Below, one piece after another: positions 1 through 7,373 of a DNA stretch of 64,000 nt; the first letter of the stretch is position 1; every line of letters begins with the position of its first letter. This stretch comes from Flexivirga caeni (GTDB taxonomy: Bacteria > Actinomycetota > Actinomycetes > Actinomycetales > Dermatophilaceae): contig NZ_RJJQ01000003.1 of assembly GCF_003724155.1 (NCBI RefSeq), positions 1 through 64,000 of the forward strand. Direction: 5' to 3'. A program made the position numbers and the translations under genes. The notes under the pieces were generated by a model. That model was given only the letters and a program-made list of their open reading frames with translations, was not told the DNA's origin and searched no databases.

Positions 1-279
1 ACGATCCGGCACATCGACCACATCCGCCCCCACGCCACCGGCGGCGCCACCACCGAACGCGACGGCCAAGGACTCTGCGAACGCTGCAACTACGTCAAAG
101 AACACCCCGACTACACGGTCACCGGCCACGCCGGACAAACCACCACCACGACCGGCAGCCTCGTCGCGACCAGCCACCCGCCCAGTCCGCCCGGGTTACC
201 ACCACCGACCCCGTCATACTCCGAACGCACGCTTATGGACTTCATCTGGTTCAAGGACCCCCACCGACGGGCCAGCTGA
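1..279 (+). CDS. HNH endonuclease domain protein, C-terminal part (DUF222/13E12-like), partial
   Basis: The window opens inside this gene, in frame 1, and the frame ends at TGA 277-279, leaving 92 residues. The start of the fragment carries the HNH core: IRHIDHIRPHATGG, then a CERCN zinc-knuckle-like segment and NYVKEHPDY. This order is typical of the C-terminal HNH domain in actinobacterial DUF222/13E12 repeat proteins, which are often multicopy. The tail after the HNH motif is proline- and threonine-rich and looks disordered. Substrate and role are unknown; the family is presumed to be a nuclease. The first half of the gene lies outside the window. Confidence 0.8.
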   Translation, partial: TIRHIDHIRPHATGGATTERDGQGLCERCNYVKEHPDYTVTGHAGQTTTTTGSLVATSHPPSPPGLPPPTPSYSERTLMDFIWFKDPHRRAS

Positions 280-295
280 CCGTCAACGGCGGAGA

Positions 296-934
296 TCACC
301 AGCGGGCGAGCGCCGACCATCGGTCGATGTCGACGATGTATCCGTCGGCGATCATGGCCTGCTGCAGCCGTGCTCGCGAGCCGACGTCAATCCCGGCGTT
401 CTCATACTTGCGTCGCCCCGAACGCAGGTGGCTGCGCGCGGTGTCGATGCTGATGCCGAAACTCCGGGCGAGCGACTTCGCGGTCGGGGCGCGCCTGCTG
501 GTGTATGCGGCCATGATCTGCAGCTCGCGGTCGGTCAGGTGCGGTTCGGCGCGTTCCGGCCTCGCGGCGCGCTCACCACTGGCGACGGCCACGATCTCGG
601 CGGCGACGGCGTCCGGTTCGCTTGCCGGGGTCAGCCAGCGCTGGCCCCCCTCGATCATGGTGCGACGCCACAAGCGCTCGTCGAGTTCACCGATGACGAC
701 CGCCGAGCTGCCCACGTCATACAAGGCCCGCACCTTCAGCGACAGGGGCACGTGGTCGTCCAGGTAGGCGTCGAAAACGACCACGGCGGCCGAGAAGTCC
801 CACCGGCTGACGAACTGGACCCAGGAATATGCGATATGGCTGACCGACCGCCCCGCAGCGCGCAGGGAATCCTCGATGGCATGCGCGACGACCGGGCTAC
901 TGTGCACGATGTAGATCTCGCGTCCTCGCGCCAT
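296..934 (-). CDS. LuxR-type transcriptional regulator with a degenerate receiver-like N-terminus
   Basis: This 212-residue protein is read from ATG 932-934 (MARGREIYIV). The N-terminal ~130 residues alternate hydrophobic strands and helices as in response-regulator receiver domains (IYIVHSSPVV, AAVVVFDAYL, SSAVVIGEL). The clear phospho-acceptor motif is not obvious, so it may be a pseudo-receiver. Residues ~145-212 form a GerE/LuxR helix-turn-helix: LTDRELQIMAAY, KSLARSFGIS, DTARSHLRSGRRK. It lies back-to-back with a second regulator of the same layout starting at 968, so the 33-bp gap must hold both control regions. No histidine kinase is nearby. A longer reading from an upstream start is open but would overlap the neighbour's coding region. 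The likely target is the nearby exported-protein and MauE genes, but that is inference. Confidence 0.72.
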   Translation of the reverse strand: MARGREIYIVHSSPVVAHAIEDSLRAAGRSVSHIAYSWVQFVSRWDFSAAVVVFDAYLDDHVPLSLKVRALYDVGSSAVVIGELDERLWRRTMIEGGQRWLTPASEPDAVAAEIVAVASGERAARPERAEPHLTDRELQIMAAYTSRRAPTAKSLARSFGISIDTARSHLRSGRRKYENAGIDVGSRARLQQAMIADGYIVDIDRWSALARW

Positions 935-967
935 GCTGTGATGTCCCGTTCGTGAAGGAGGTTCGCG

Positions 968-1600
968 GTGAATGATCGCAAAGCTCCTGTCCTGGCGAAA
1001 GGACCCGGTACGCCGCGGCCCGCCTTCCGCGCGGACATCGTCGGGCCGCTCGCGTTGCACCGCCGCGCGCTTGCCCGGGCCCTGGTGCGATCCGGAGCGT
1101 TCGCCACGGTCGAGGAACACGTGGCTGTCGAATCCGGGTCGGCCGGGACGGGGTATGACGTGACGGTGGTCGACCTTCCTGCGCTGGGGGTGGCCGCAGT
1201 GCAGCAGATCTGTGCGGGCCGAGCGACGCTTGCGTGGGGTGGCTACCTGCATTCCGGCGCCGTGGCTGCGCTCGTGGAGACGGGGTTGCGCGGCTACGTC
1301 TCGGTCATTGCCTTGGAGCGCGAGCTCGCGCTGGCCGCAATGCGAGTCGCGGCGGGCGTGGCCGCATTGCCGAGCCTGGACACGACGTCAGTGCGGCTCA
1401 CTCCCGCGGAGCTGCGCGCCTGCCAGGCGTATCTGGTGGACGGCGCCGACGCCCCCCGCGCGTTGGTTGCGGCGGAGCTCGGCATCAGCGAACGCACTCT
1501 CAAAGTGCACCTGGCGAACGTTCGTGCAAAGGTCGGCAGCACGGCCGCGAACCGGGTGGAGCTCGCCCGGGAGCTGCGCGCTCGCGGCATCTTGCGGTGA
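968..1600 (+). CDS. LuxR-type transcriptional regulator, paralogous in layout to its divergent neighbour
   Basis: A GTG start at 968 sits 7 nt after AAGGAGG (955-961), a strong ribosome site, giving 210 residues. The N-terminal half resembles a receiver fold (DIVGPLALHRRALARALV, YDVTVVDLPALG) without a recognisable conserved Asp-Lys set. The C-terminal half is a LuxR helix-turn-helix: LTPAELRACQAYLV, ALVAAELGIS, RTLKVHLANVRAKV. It is divergent from the regulator at 296-934 with 33 bp between starts. The two share architecture but little obvious sequence, suggesting an old duplication or a co-acting pair. Downstream on the same strand is a Tat-type exported protein. Confidence 0.75.
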   Translation: MNDRKAPVLAKGPGTPRPAFRADIVGPLALHRRALARALVRSGAFATVEEHVAVESGSAGTGYDVTVVDLPALGVAAVQQICAGRATLAWGGYLHSGAVAALVETGLRGYVSVIALERELALAAMRVAAGVAALPSLDTTSVRLTPAELRACQAYLVDGADAPRALVAAELGISERTLKVHLANVRAKVGSTAANRVELARELRARGILR

Positions 1601-1808
1601 ACGCGTCGGACCAGGGCAGAGATTGCACGACCCGACTCCGGCACGCCGCGGGATCTAGCTGTCTCTAGTCCTTTCTGATTAGTCCGGACAGGGGATGACG
1701 CTTCTGCCCCTAGTGTCGTGCTCCGTAAGGGAGGAGTTGCCGCACGTCGATGTGGTGACCGACTCGAAGTTTCACCAGATTGACCAGATGCGCGAAAGGC
1801 ACTCACAC

Positions 1809-2312
1809 ATGACCAATCAGCAGACGCCCGGCTCCAAGATTTCCCGTCGAACAGTGGCCAAGGGTGCCGCCTGGTCGGTCCCGGTCATCGCCACCGCGGC
1901 CGCCGCCCCGTCGGCATCGGCGAGCACGACCGATCTCGGAGCGTTACAACTCGACGGAACGTGCGGCACACTCGGCGTGCTCGGTCCCGGCTTCACCTTG
2001 ACCGCGAGTTCGAAAGCGGCGATCCCGGCCGGCACGGTCATCAACATCACCGGATCCGGCGTGGCGAACATCGGCGTCTTCTCGATCACCGGTGGTACCG
2101 CAAGTGTCAGTGTCCTGAGCTCCACCAGCCGCTCGATCACCCTCGCGGCCGCACTACCTGCGGGAGCGACCTTGGCGGCGCGCACCACACTGTCCATCTC
2201 GGTGGCGTTCACGCTCAGCGCGAGTCTGACGCTGCCCGACGACTACACGGCGACCGGCGGCAAGCAGTCAGGCTCCGTCAATTCCACACTCGTGCTCTGC
2301 AGCGCGACCTGA
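1809..2312 (+). CDS. Tat-signal exported protein of unknown function
   Basis: ATG 1809 is preferred over the upstream GTG-type starts because it places the signal peptide at the N-terminus: KISRRTVAKGAAWSVPVIAT, followed by an alanine-rich stretch with an ASAS cleavage region. A weak GAAAGG lies ~9 nt upstream. This SRRTVAKGAAW core recurs in exported proteins of Dermacoccaceae and relatives. The mature ~125 residues are rich in Ser, Thr, Gly and Ala with beta-strand spacing (SSKAAIPAGTVINITGSG) and two cysteines, one near the mature N-terminus (DGTCGTLG) and one near the C-terminus (LVLCSAT). This suggests a small disulfide-closed beta-sandwich surface protein. No enzyme motif is seen. It is convergent with the MauE-thioredoxin gene. 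Confidence 0.75.
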   Translation: MTNQQTPGSKISRRTVAKGAAWSVPVIATAAAAPSASASTTDLGALQLDGTCGTLGVLGPGFTLTASSKAAIPAGTVINITGSGVANIGVFSITGGTASVSVLSSTSRSITLAAALPAGATLAARTTLSISVAFTLSASLTLPDDYTATGGKQSGSVNSTLVLCSAT

Positions 2313-2319
2313 GATCTGC

Positions 2320-2345
2320 TTGAGCGGAGAGTCGAGCGCGCTCAA
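2320..2345. terminator. Possible bidirectional terminator hairpin
   Basis: TTGAGCG (2320-2326) and CGCTCAA (2339-2345) form a 7-bp stem with a 12-nt loop between two convergent genes, overlapping the stop of the minus-strand gene. There is no U-tract, so this is weak evidence. Confidence 0.35.
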
Positions 2346-3346
2346 CTGAATTCGCGATCGTTATCGGCGGGCGAGGACTTGTCCTCGTCCGCCGATACTG
2401 CTGCTTGTGCCAGGAGCGTCCATCCGTCGCACAGGACGAGGTCGCGGACGGCGAAGTGCCCCGCGGCCTTTTCGCCACCCAGGGGGTGTTCGGCGTCGAT
2501 CAGAACGGCACCGGGCAGTCCGGTGAGCTGCATTGCCGAGGCGACCTCCGAGCCGGCATACCAGGCGTACGGGACCAATGGCGCGAAAACCTCCTCACGG
2601 CCGAATTGCTCCGGGGTGCCGAGCAGAACCGGTTGCAGGTCGTATCCCTCCCGCAGCAGGTTGGGCCACCAGCGGAATTGCTCCACGAGGCTCTGGCACC
2701 CACCGCAACCGGATGAGAAGAACACCAGGAACGTCGGCGGATCCTGGAACTCGGTGATCGGAAGCTCGTTGCCGCCGACATCCCGAACAGTCAGCGTGCG
2801 GATCAGGCGGGCGGTCCGGCGGCGTTGCCGCACTGCGCGCCAGAGCACGAGCAGTCCGGCGCCGGCGATCGCGCACGCCGCGGGCAGCGGGTAGGCCCAG
2901 CCACCGGTCCGGTCCGCTGCGACCGATGCGGGGCAGCGCTCCGTGGCGACGGCCAGCACGCCGATGACGACGAGCGCGACGTTGCGCACGATCGTCGACC
3001 GGCCGACGGTGTCGTCGCCAAGGCCACCGAAACAGTTGCAGGTTACGGTTCCAGGAACTCTGAAGATGCGAACCACGAGCACCAGAAGCGCCAGCAACAG
3101 CGCGAGTGCGCCGTACGCGAACGCCCTGCCCCACGGGTCCGGCGCGGCCACGACGCCAAGCCCGAGCAGCATCTCGATCCAGGGAAAGAGCCGCGCGAAT
3201 CCTGTGCCGGCCCACGTCCAGGTCGGCAGCCGGAACTGCGTGAGCGTCGACTGAAACTGTATGGCGGTGCCGAGTTTGAGCACTCCGCTGGCTACCAGCA
3301 CGGCACCCACTACCCAGCTGAACAACGCGCCGATCCAGTCGGTCAT
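2342..3346 (-). CDS. MauE/DoxX-like membrane protein fused to a thioredoxin-like domain
   Basis: ATG 3344-3346 follows GAGGAG by 6 nt, giving 334 residues. The first ~185 residues hold about five hydrophobic segments (for example WIGALFSWVVGAVLVASGVL and FAYGALALLLALLVLVVRIF) and the motif TCNCFGGLGDD, typical of MauE-type methylamine-utilisation membrane proteins, which supply reducing power across the membrane. After an Arg-rich linker, the C-terminal ~130 residues look like a thioredoxin fold with FFSSGCGGCQSL, where CGGC is the likely redox pair. In methylotrophs MauE and the thioredoxin-like MauD are separate, so this is a natural fusion of the two roles. It probably moves electrons to periplasmic or surface disulfides; partners are unknown. 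A perfect 17-bp palindrome lies 35 bp upstream. Confidence 0.78.
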   Translation of the reverse strand: MTDWIGALFSWVVGAVLVASGVLKLGTAIQFQSTLTQFRLPTWTWAGTGFARLFPWIEMLLGLGVVAAPDPWGRAFAYGALALLLALLVLVVRIFRVPGTVTCNCFGGLGDDTVGRSTIVRNVALVVIGVLAVATERCPASVAADRTGGWAYPLPAACAIAGAGLLVLWRAVRQRRRTARLIRTLTVRDVGGNELPITEFQDPPTFLVFFSSGCGGCQSLVEQFRWWPNLLREGYDLQPVLLGTPEQFGREEVFAPLVPYAWYAGSEVASAMQLTGLPGAVLIDAEHPLGGEKAAGHFAVRDLVLCDGWTLLAQAAVSADEDKSSPADNDREFS

Positions 3347-3380
3347 CGTCGGGCTCCTCGTGCACGCATGACCCAACTCC

Positions 3381-3397
3381 TAGTGAGCCGGTCACTA
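3381..3397. promoter_or_regulatory. Palindromic operator-like site upstream of the MauE-thioredoxin gene
   Basis: TAGTGAGCCGGTCACTA has perfect 6-bp arms around a 5-bp centre, 35 bp before the minus-strand start at 3346. The size and symmetry suit a dimeric helix-turn-helix regulator, and the LuxR-like pair at 296-1600 are candidate binders. Function is inferred only. Confidence 0.4.
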
Positions 3398-3674
3398 CAG
3401 TAGCCGCGATAGGCGCGGCGCGGCCGGTTGGGCCGCCAGCTGCCTCACCGTCAACTACAGGTCGATACTCGCGAGGGCGGGCCGGCGCCGCGTAGCATGC
3501 CGTAGATGCCGCTGGTGTGAGGTGCCCACCCGGCGCGGCACGGTGTGTCGGCTAGGGGAGCGTCGCCATCAACGTCATGATCATGGTGACTGTCGTGGTG
3601 CCCGCGTTCGGCGCGGCATGGCCCGGTCGGCATACTGCTTGTTCACAACGTCTAGCGCTGGAAGGCCCTCCCTC
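3398..3674. other. Non-coding gap upstream of ftsZ
   Basis: No coding region is supported in these ~280 bases. In most actinobacteria ftsQ ends here, but none of its transmembrane or POTRA-like sequence is visible. The promoter of ftsZ must lie in this stretch or in the preceding gene; I cannot pick out a convincing -35/-10 pair. Confidence 0.5.
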
Positions 3675-4907
3675 GTGGCAACTCCGCAGAACTACCTGGC
3701 CGTCATCAAGGTCGTCGGCATCGGCGGCGGCGGTGTGAACGCCATCAACCGGATGATCGAGGTCGGTCTGAAGGGAGTGGAGTTCATCGCCATCAACACC
3801 GACGCGCAGGCGCTGTTGATGTGTGACGCTGACGTGAAACTTGAGGTCGGCCGCGAGCTGACCCGTGGGCTCGGCGCCGGCGCCGACCCCGAGGTCGGCA
3901 AGAAGGCCGCCGAGGACCACGCAGAAGATATCGAGGAAGTCCTCAAGGGCGCCGACATGGTGTTCGTGACCGCCGGCGAGGGCGGCGGCACCGGCACCGG
4001 TGGCGCGCCCGTCGTCGCCAAGATCGCCAAGAGCCTCGGTGCGCTGACGATCGGTGTCGTGACCCGGCCGTTCACCTTCGAGGGCCGTCGCCGCGCCGGC
4101 CAGGCCGACCTCGGCATCAACGCGCTGCGCGAAGAGGTCGACACCCTCATCGTCATCCCCAACGACCGGCTGCTGTCGATCAGCGACCGCAACGTCTCCA
4201 TGCTCGACGCCTTCCACAGCGCCGACCAGGTGCTCCTCTCCGGTGTCCAGGGCATCACCGACCTGATCACCACCCCCGGCTTGATCAACCTGGACTTCGC
4301 CGACGTCAAGTCCGTCATGCAGGGTGCGGGCTCCGCACTGATGGGCATCGGCTCCGCGCGCGGCGAGGACCGGGCCGTGCAGGCCGCCGAGTTCGCCATC
4401 TCCTCACCGCTGCTCGAAGCCAGCATCGACGGCGCGCAGGGCGTGCTGCTGTCCGTGCAAGGCGGCAGCGACCTCGGCCTCTTCGAGATCAACGAGGCGG
4501 CCCGCCTCGTCCAGGAGGCCGCGCACCCCGAGGCCAACATCATCTTCGGTGCCGTCATTGACGACGCCCTCGGTGACGAGGTGCGGGTCACCGTCATCGC
4601 CGCCGGGTTCGAGGGGGGATCGCCCAACAAGCGCACCGACGAGCGTGCCCTCGGCCAGATCCAGGGTGCACCCACCCCCCGTCAGCAGCCGGTCGCGCCC
4701 CCGGCCGCCGCTCCCCAGCAGCAGCCCGCGCAGCAGGCTGCGCCGCAAGGTGCCCCCCAACAGCCTGCACAGCAGCAGCCGCCCGCCGAAGCGCCGGCTC
4801 AGCCGACCAACCCTGGCGCCGTCCAGCAGACCCCTGCGCCCCGCCCGCCGCGTGAGGTCACCTTCGACGACGGCCAGGACCTCGACGTCCCTGACTTCCT
4901 CAAGTGA
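3675..4907 (+). CDS. ftsZ: Cell division GTPase FtsZ
   Basis: GTG 3675, 7 nt after GGAAGGCC, begins [20 protein letters not shown] and gives 410 residues, a normal actinobacterial length; a longer in-frame upstream reading is not conserved-looking. FtsZ polymerises with GTP into the cytoplasmic Z-ring. Visible motifs are the nucleotide-binding [11 protein letters not shown] (17-27), the tubulin signature GGGTGTGG (103-110) and the T7-loop region [13 protein letters not shown] Pro/Gln/Ala-rich linker of ~90 residues leads to the conserved C-terminal peptide LDVPDFLK that binds SepF and other partners. It heads the run ftsZ-pgeF-yggS-sepF-yggT-divIVA. Unusually, ftsQ and murC are absent just upstream. 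Confidence 0.98.
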   Translation: MATPQNYLAVIKVVGIGGGGVNAINRMIEVGLKGVEFIAINTDAQALLMCDADVKLEVGRELTRGLGAGADPEVGKKAAEDHAEDIEEVLKGADMVFVTAGEGGGTGTGGAPVVAKIAKSLGALTIGVVTRPFTFEGRRRAGQADLGINALREEVDTLIVIPNDRLLSISDRNVSMLDAFHSADQVLLSGVQGITDLITTPGLINLDFADVKSVMQGAGSALMGIGSARGEDRAVQAAEFAISSPLLEASIDGAQGVLLSVQGGSDLGLFEINEAARLVQEAAHPEANIIFGAVIDDALGDEVRVTVIAAGFEGGSPNKRTDERALGQIQGAPTPRQQPVAPPAAAPQQQPAQQAAPQGAPQQPAQQQPPAEAPAQPTNPGAVQQTPAPRPPREVTFDDGQDLDVPDFLK

Positions 4908-4925
4908 CCGCGTAGCGGCACCGCG

Positions 4926-5666
4926 ATGTGGTGGTGGCGTGACACGCTGACCGGCCCCGGCGGACGCACCGTCGACGTCGGCTTCACCGATACCGAGGGT
5001 GGCGTCAGCGGCGGTGCGCTCGCGTCGCTCAACCTCGGCGGCCGGGTCGGCGACGATCCGAGCAATGTGGCACGCAACCGCGCCACCGTCGCGGCTGCCG
5101 TCGGAGTCGGCGCGAACGACTTGGTCTTCATGCGCCAGACGCACAGCGCCGACGTGCTCTCGATCGAGGCAGCCGGCGACCGCGAACCCGCCTCCGACGG
5201 TGTCGTCACCGCCGACAACGGCTTGGCGCTCGCTGTGCTCGTCGCCGACTGCACCCCGGTGCTGCTCGCCGACCTCGCGGCCGGCGTCATCGGCGCCGTA
5301 CACGCCGGTCGGCCCGGCATGATGGCCCGCATCGTCGACAACGCCCTCGATCGCATGCGCGACCTCGGAGCCGCCAATCCCGTTGCCATCGTGGGCCCTT
5401 CGGTGTGCGGACGCTGCTACGAGGTTCCCCTGGCGATGCGCGAAGAGGCCGCCGCCGTGACCCCCGAGAGCCGCACGGTCAGCTGGACCGGCACGCCCGC
5501 GATCGACGTCGCGGCCGGCGTCGTGGCGCAGCTGCACGCCCGCGGCATACCGACCACCTGGGTGCCCGGCTGCACGCGCGAGAACGACCGGCTCTTCTCC
5601 TATCGCCGCGACCACGCCACCGGCCGCTTCGCCGGAGTCATCGTCCAGCGAGCCGCCCATGTATGA
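4926..5666 (+). CDS. pgeF: PgeF/YfiH family peptidoglycan editing factor (laccase domain)
   Basis: This 246-residue protein starts at ATG 4926, 18 bp after ftsZ. The DUF152 metal-binding ligands are present: RQTHSADV (~His75), VADCTPVLL (Cys ~110) and VHAGRPGMM (His ~127). In E. coli PgeF removes wrongly incorporated serine-containing muropeptide precursors; older annotations call the family polyphenol oxidase. The usual HAGW(R)G motif reads HAGRPG here. Its last codons overlap the start of the next gene by 8 nt, indicating translational coupling in the division operon. Confidence 0.92.
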   Translation: MWWWRDTLTGPGGRTVDVGFTDTEGGVSGGALASLNLGGRVGDDPSNVARNRATVAAAVGVGANDLVFMRQTHSADVLSIEAAGDREPASDGVVTADNGLALAVLVADCTPVLLADLAAGVIGAVHAGRPGMMARIVDNALDRMRDLGAANPVAIVGPSVCGRCYEVPLAMREEAAAVTPESRTVSWTGTPAIDVAAGVVAQLHARGIPTTWVPGCTRENDRLFSYRRDHATGRFAGVIVQRAAHV

Positions 5667-6369
5667 CGCAGCCCGCCGCGCCGGGCTCGCCGCCAATCTC
5701 GACGCGGTCCACCAGCGCATCGAGCGCGCGTGCGCTCTCGTCGGACGCGACCCTTCCGCGGTGACGCTGATCGCAGTCACGAAATACTTCCCCGGCTCCG
5801 ACGTGGAGCACCTGGCCGCGCTCGGGGTGCGGCACATCGGGGAGAACCGTGACCAGGAAGCGGGGGAGAAGGTCGCTGCGCTTCCACCCGACGTGCGTGA
5901 CCGGCTGACGGTGCACTTCATCGGCCAGTTGCAGTCCAACAAGGCGGGTCACGCCGCGACATACGTCGACGTCGTGCAATCGGTCGACCGGCCAAAGATC
6001 GCGACGGTGCTGGACCGCGCCGCACACGCCCGAAACCGCACGCTCGACGTGCTGGTCCAGGTCGACCTCGCCGGCACCGCAGGCAGGGGCGGCATCGCCC
6101 CCGACGACGCGCCCGCGCTCGCCGGCCGCGTGGCGCAATGTGCCGCCCTGCGGTTGCGCGGCGTGATGGCCGTGGCACCGCTCGGCGCGGACCCGGCGGC
6201 AGCGTTCGCGCGGCTCGCGGAGGTGGCGGGCGCCATACGAGCCGATCACCCGGACGCCGATTGGCTGTCCGCAGGCATGAGCGGAGATCTGGAGCAAGCG
6301 GTCGCCGCGGGCGCGACACACCTGCGTGTCGGCAGCGCAATCCTGGGATCCCGTCCTCTCGCCCGGTAG
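5659..6369 (+). CDS. yggS: YggS/PROSC family PLP homeostasis protein
   Basis: The ATG at 5659 overlaps the end of pgeF. The 236-residue protein is an alanine-racemase-like TIM barrel. IAVTKYFPG holds the PLP-binding lysine (~Lys42), followed by HIGENRDQEA, HFIGQLQSNK and the C-terminal GMSGDLEQAVAAGATHLRVG, the phosphate-binding signature. The family binds and buffers pyridoxal phosphate in the cytoplasm and has no proven catalytic activity. Its place between pgeF and sepF is the conserved actinobacterial order. It ends with an ordinary TAG stop, which matters when judging in-frame TAG codons elsewhere in the window. Confidence 0.95.
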   Translation: MYDAARRAGLAANLDAVHQRIERACALVGRDPSAVTLIAVTKYFPGSDVEHLAALGVRHIGENRDQEAGEKVAALPPDVRDRLTVHFIGQLQSNKAGHAATYVDVVQSVDRPKIATVLDRAAHARNRTLDVLVQVDLAGTAGRGGIAPDDAPALAGRVAQCAALRLRGVMAVAPLGADPAAAFARLAEVAGAIRADHPDADWLSAGMSGDLEQAVAAGATHLRVGSAILGSRPLAR

Positions 6370-6436
6370 CGTCGATCGCGACCGACCGACCGACCCTCGG
6401 GACAGCCAGATTCCGTGGGAATAAGGAGTGCAATTC

Positions 6437-6940
6437 ATGGCTGGGAAGCTGCGCGCCACAATGGAATACCTCGGTTTGGCCGAGGCCGACCCGCGCTACC
6501 GCGACGGCGACTATGCCGGCGAGTGGTCCGAGGACCAGTACGACGAGGCGCAGGACAGCGGCTACCCCGTCGAAGAGCCGCACCGTGAGCCGGCACCCGT
6601 CACCCATCTGCACAGTGCACCGGCTGTCCCGGCACCCCATCAGGAGGTCGGCGAGATGAGCCGCATCAACACCATCCACCCGCGCACCTACAACGAGGCC
6701 AAGGAGATCGGGGAGAGCTTCCGCAGCGGAGTGCCGGTCATCATGAACCTCTCCGACATGGACGACACCGACGCCAAGCGGCTCGTCGACTTCGCCGCCG
6801 GTCTGGTCTTCGGGCTGCACGGCACCATCGAGCGCGTCACCAGCAAGGTCTTCCTGCTCTCACCGCACGGCATCGAGGTGTCGACGAGCGGCCCGGAGGC
6901 CGGCCGCCCTGCCGGGCGCGGTCTGTTCAACCAGAGCTGA
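6437..6940 (+). CDS. sepF: Cell division protein SepF
   Basis: AAGGAG (6424-6429) sits 7-8 nt before ATG 6437, so this start is chosen over the in-frame GTG at 6428 that overlaps the ribosome site. The 167 residues begin with the membrane-anchor-type segment MAGKLRATMEYLGL. An acidic disordered linker follows, then a C-terminal DUF552 core (TIHPRTYNEAKEIGESFR, VIMNLSDMDDTDAKRLVDFA, FLLSPHGIEVS). SepF tethers FtsZ to the membrane in bacteria lacking FtsA. It lies 68 bp after yggS in the division operon. Confidence 0.96.
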   Translation: MAGKLRATMEYLGLAEADPRYRDGDYAGEWSEDQYDEAQDSGYPVEEPHREPAPVTHLHSAPAVPAPHQEVGEMSRINTIHPRTYNEAKEIGESFRSGVPVIMNLSDMDDTDAKRLVDFAAGLVFGLHGTIERVTSKVFLLSPHGIEVSTSGPEAGRPAGRGLFNQS

Positions 6941-7012
6941 GCCCCGTCCCGGGCGGACGCACGCGGTGGGCTGATGGTCGGTCGCAGCCCGCTGATAGCG
7001 CAGAATGGAAGC

Positions 7013-7291
7013 ATGTCAGCAGTCCTCGCAGTCGTCTCCCTGCTGCTCTATATCTTCTTCATCCTGCTGCTCGGGCGACTCGTCTTCGACTGGGTGCAGG
7101 TCTTTGCCCGCAACTGGCGCCCGCGCGGGCCGATTCTGGTGGTCGCGGAGGGCGTCTACACCACGACGGATCCGCCGCTGAAGGCGCTGCGTAAGATCGT
7201 TCCGCCGCTGCGGCTGGGCCAGGTGAGCGTGGACCTTGCGTTCCTGATCCTGATCCTGGGTGTCTCTTTGCTGCTCGGTGTCCTACAGTGA
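7013..7291 (+). CDS. YggT family membrane protein
   Basis: ATG 7013 (MSAVLAVVSLLLYIF) begins directly with a transmembrane helix and gives 92 residues; an earlier in-frame start adds only a non-conserved leader. Two hydrophobic segments (VSLLLYIFFILLLGRLVFDW and VDLAFLILILGVSLLLGVL) flank the amphipathic stretch TTDPPLKALRKIVPPLRLG, the family signature. YggT homologues are found beside sepF and divIVA in Gram-positives, and some work links them to division or osmotic stress; the molecular role is unresolved. Confidence 0.9.
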   Translation: MSAVLAVVSLLLYIFFILLLGRLVFDWVQVFARNWRPRGPILVVAEGVYTTTDPPLKALRKIVPPLRLGQVSVDLAFLILILGVSLLLGVLQ

Positions 7292-7373
7292 GCACGATAT
7301 TTATCCGATCGACAGCAGTGGTTTGCGCGCGCGGGGGCGTGATGCGACCGCTGCCGAATATTGAGGTGGACTA

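Noticed and set aside
4404-5942. A 512-codon minus-strand frame across ftsZ and pgeF
   Set aside because: Both plus-strand genes are conserved; the antisense product is Arg/Gly/Asp-rich noise.
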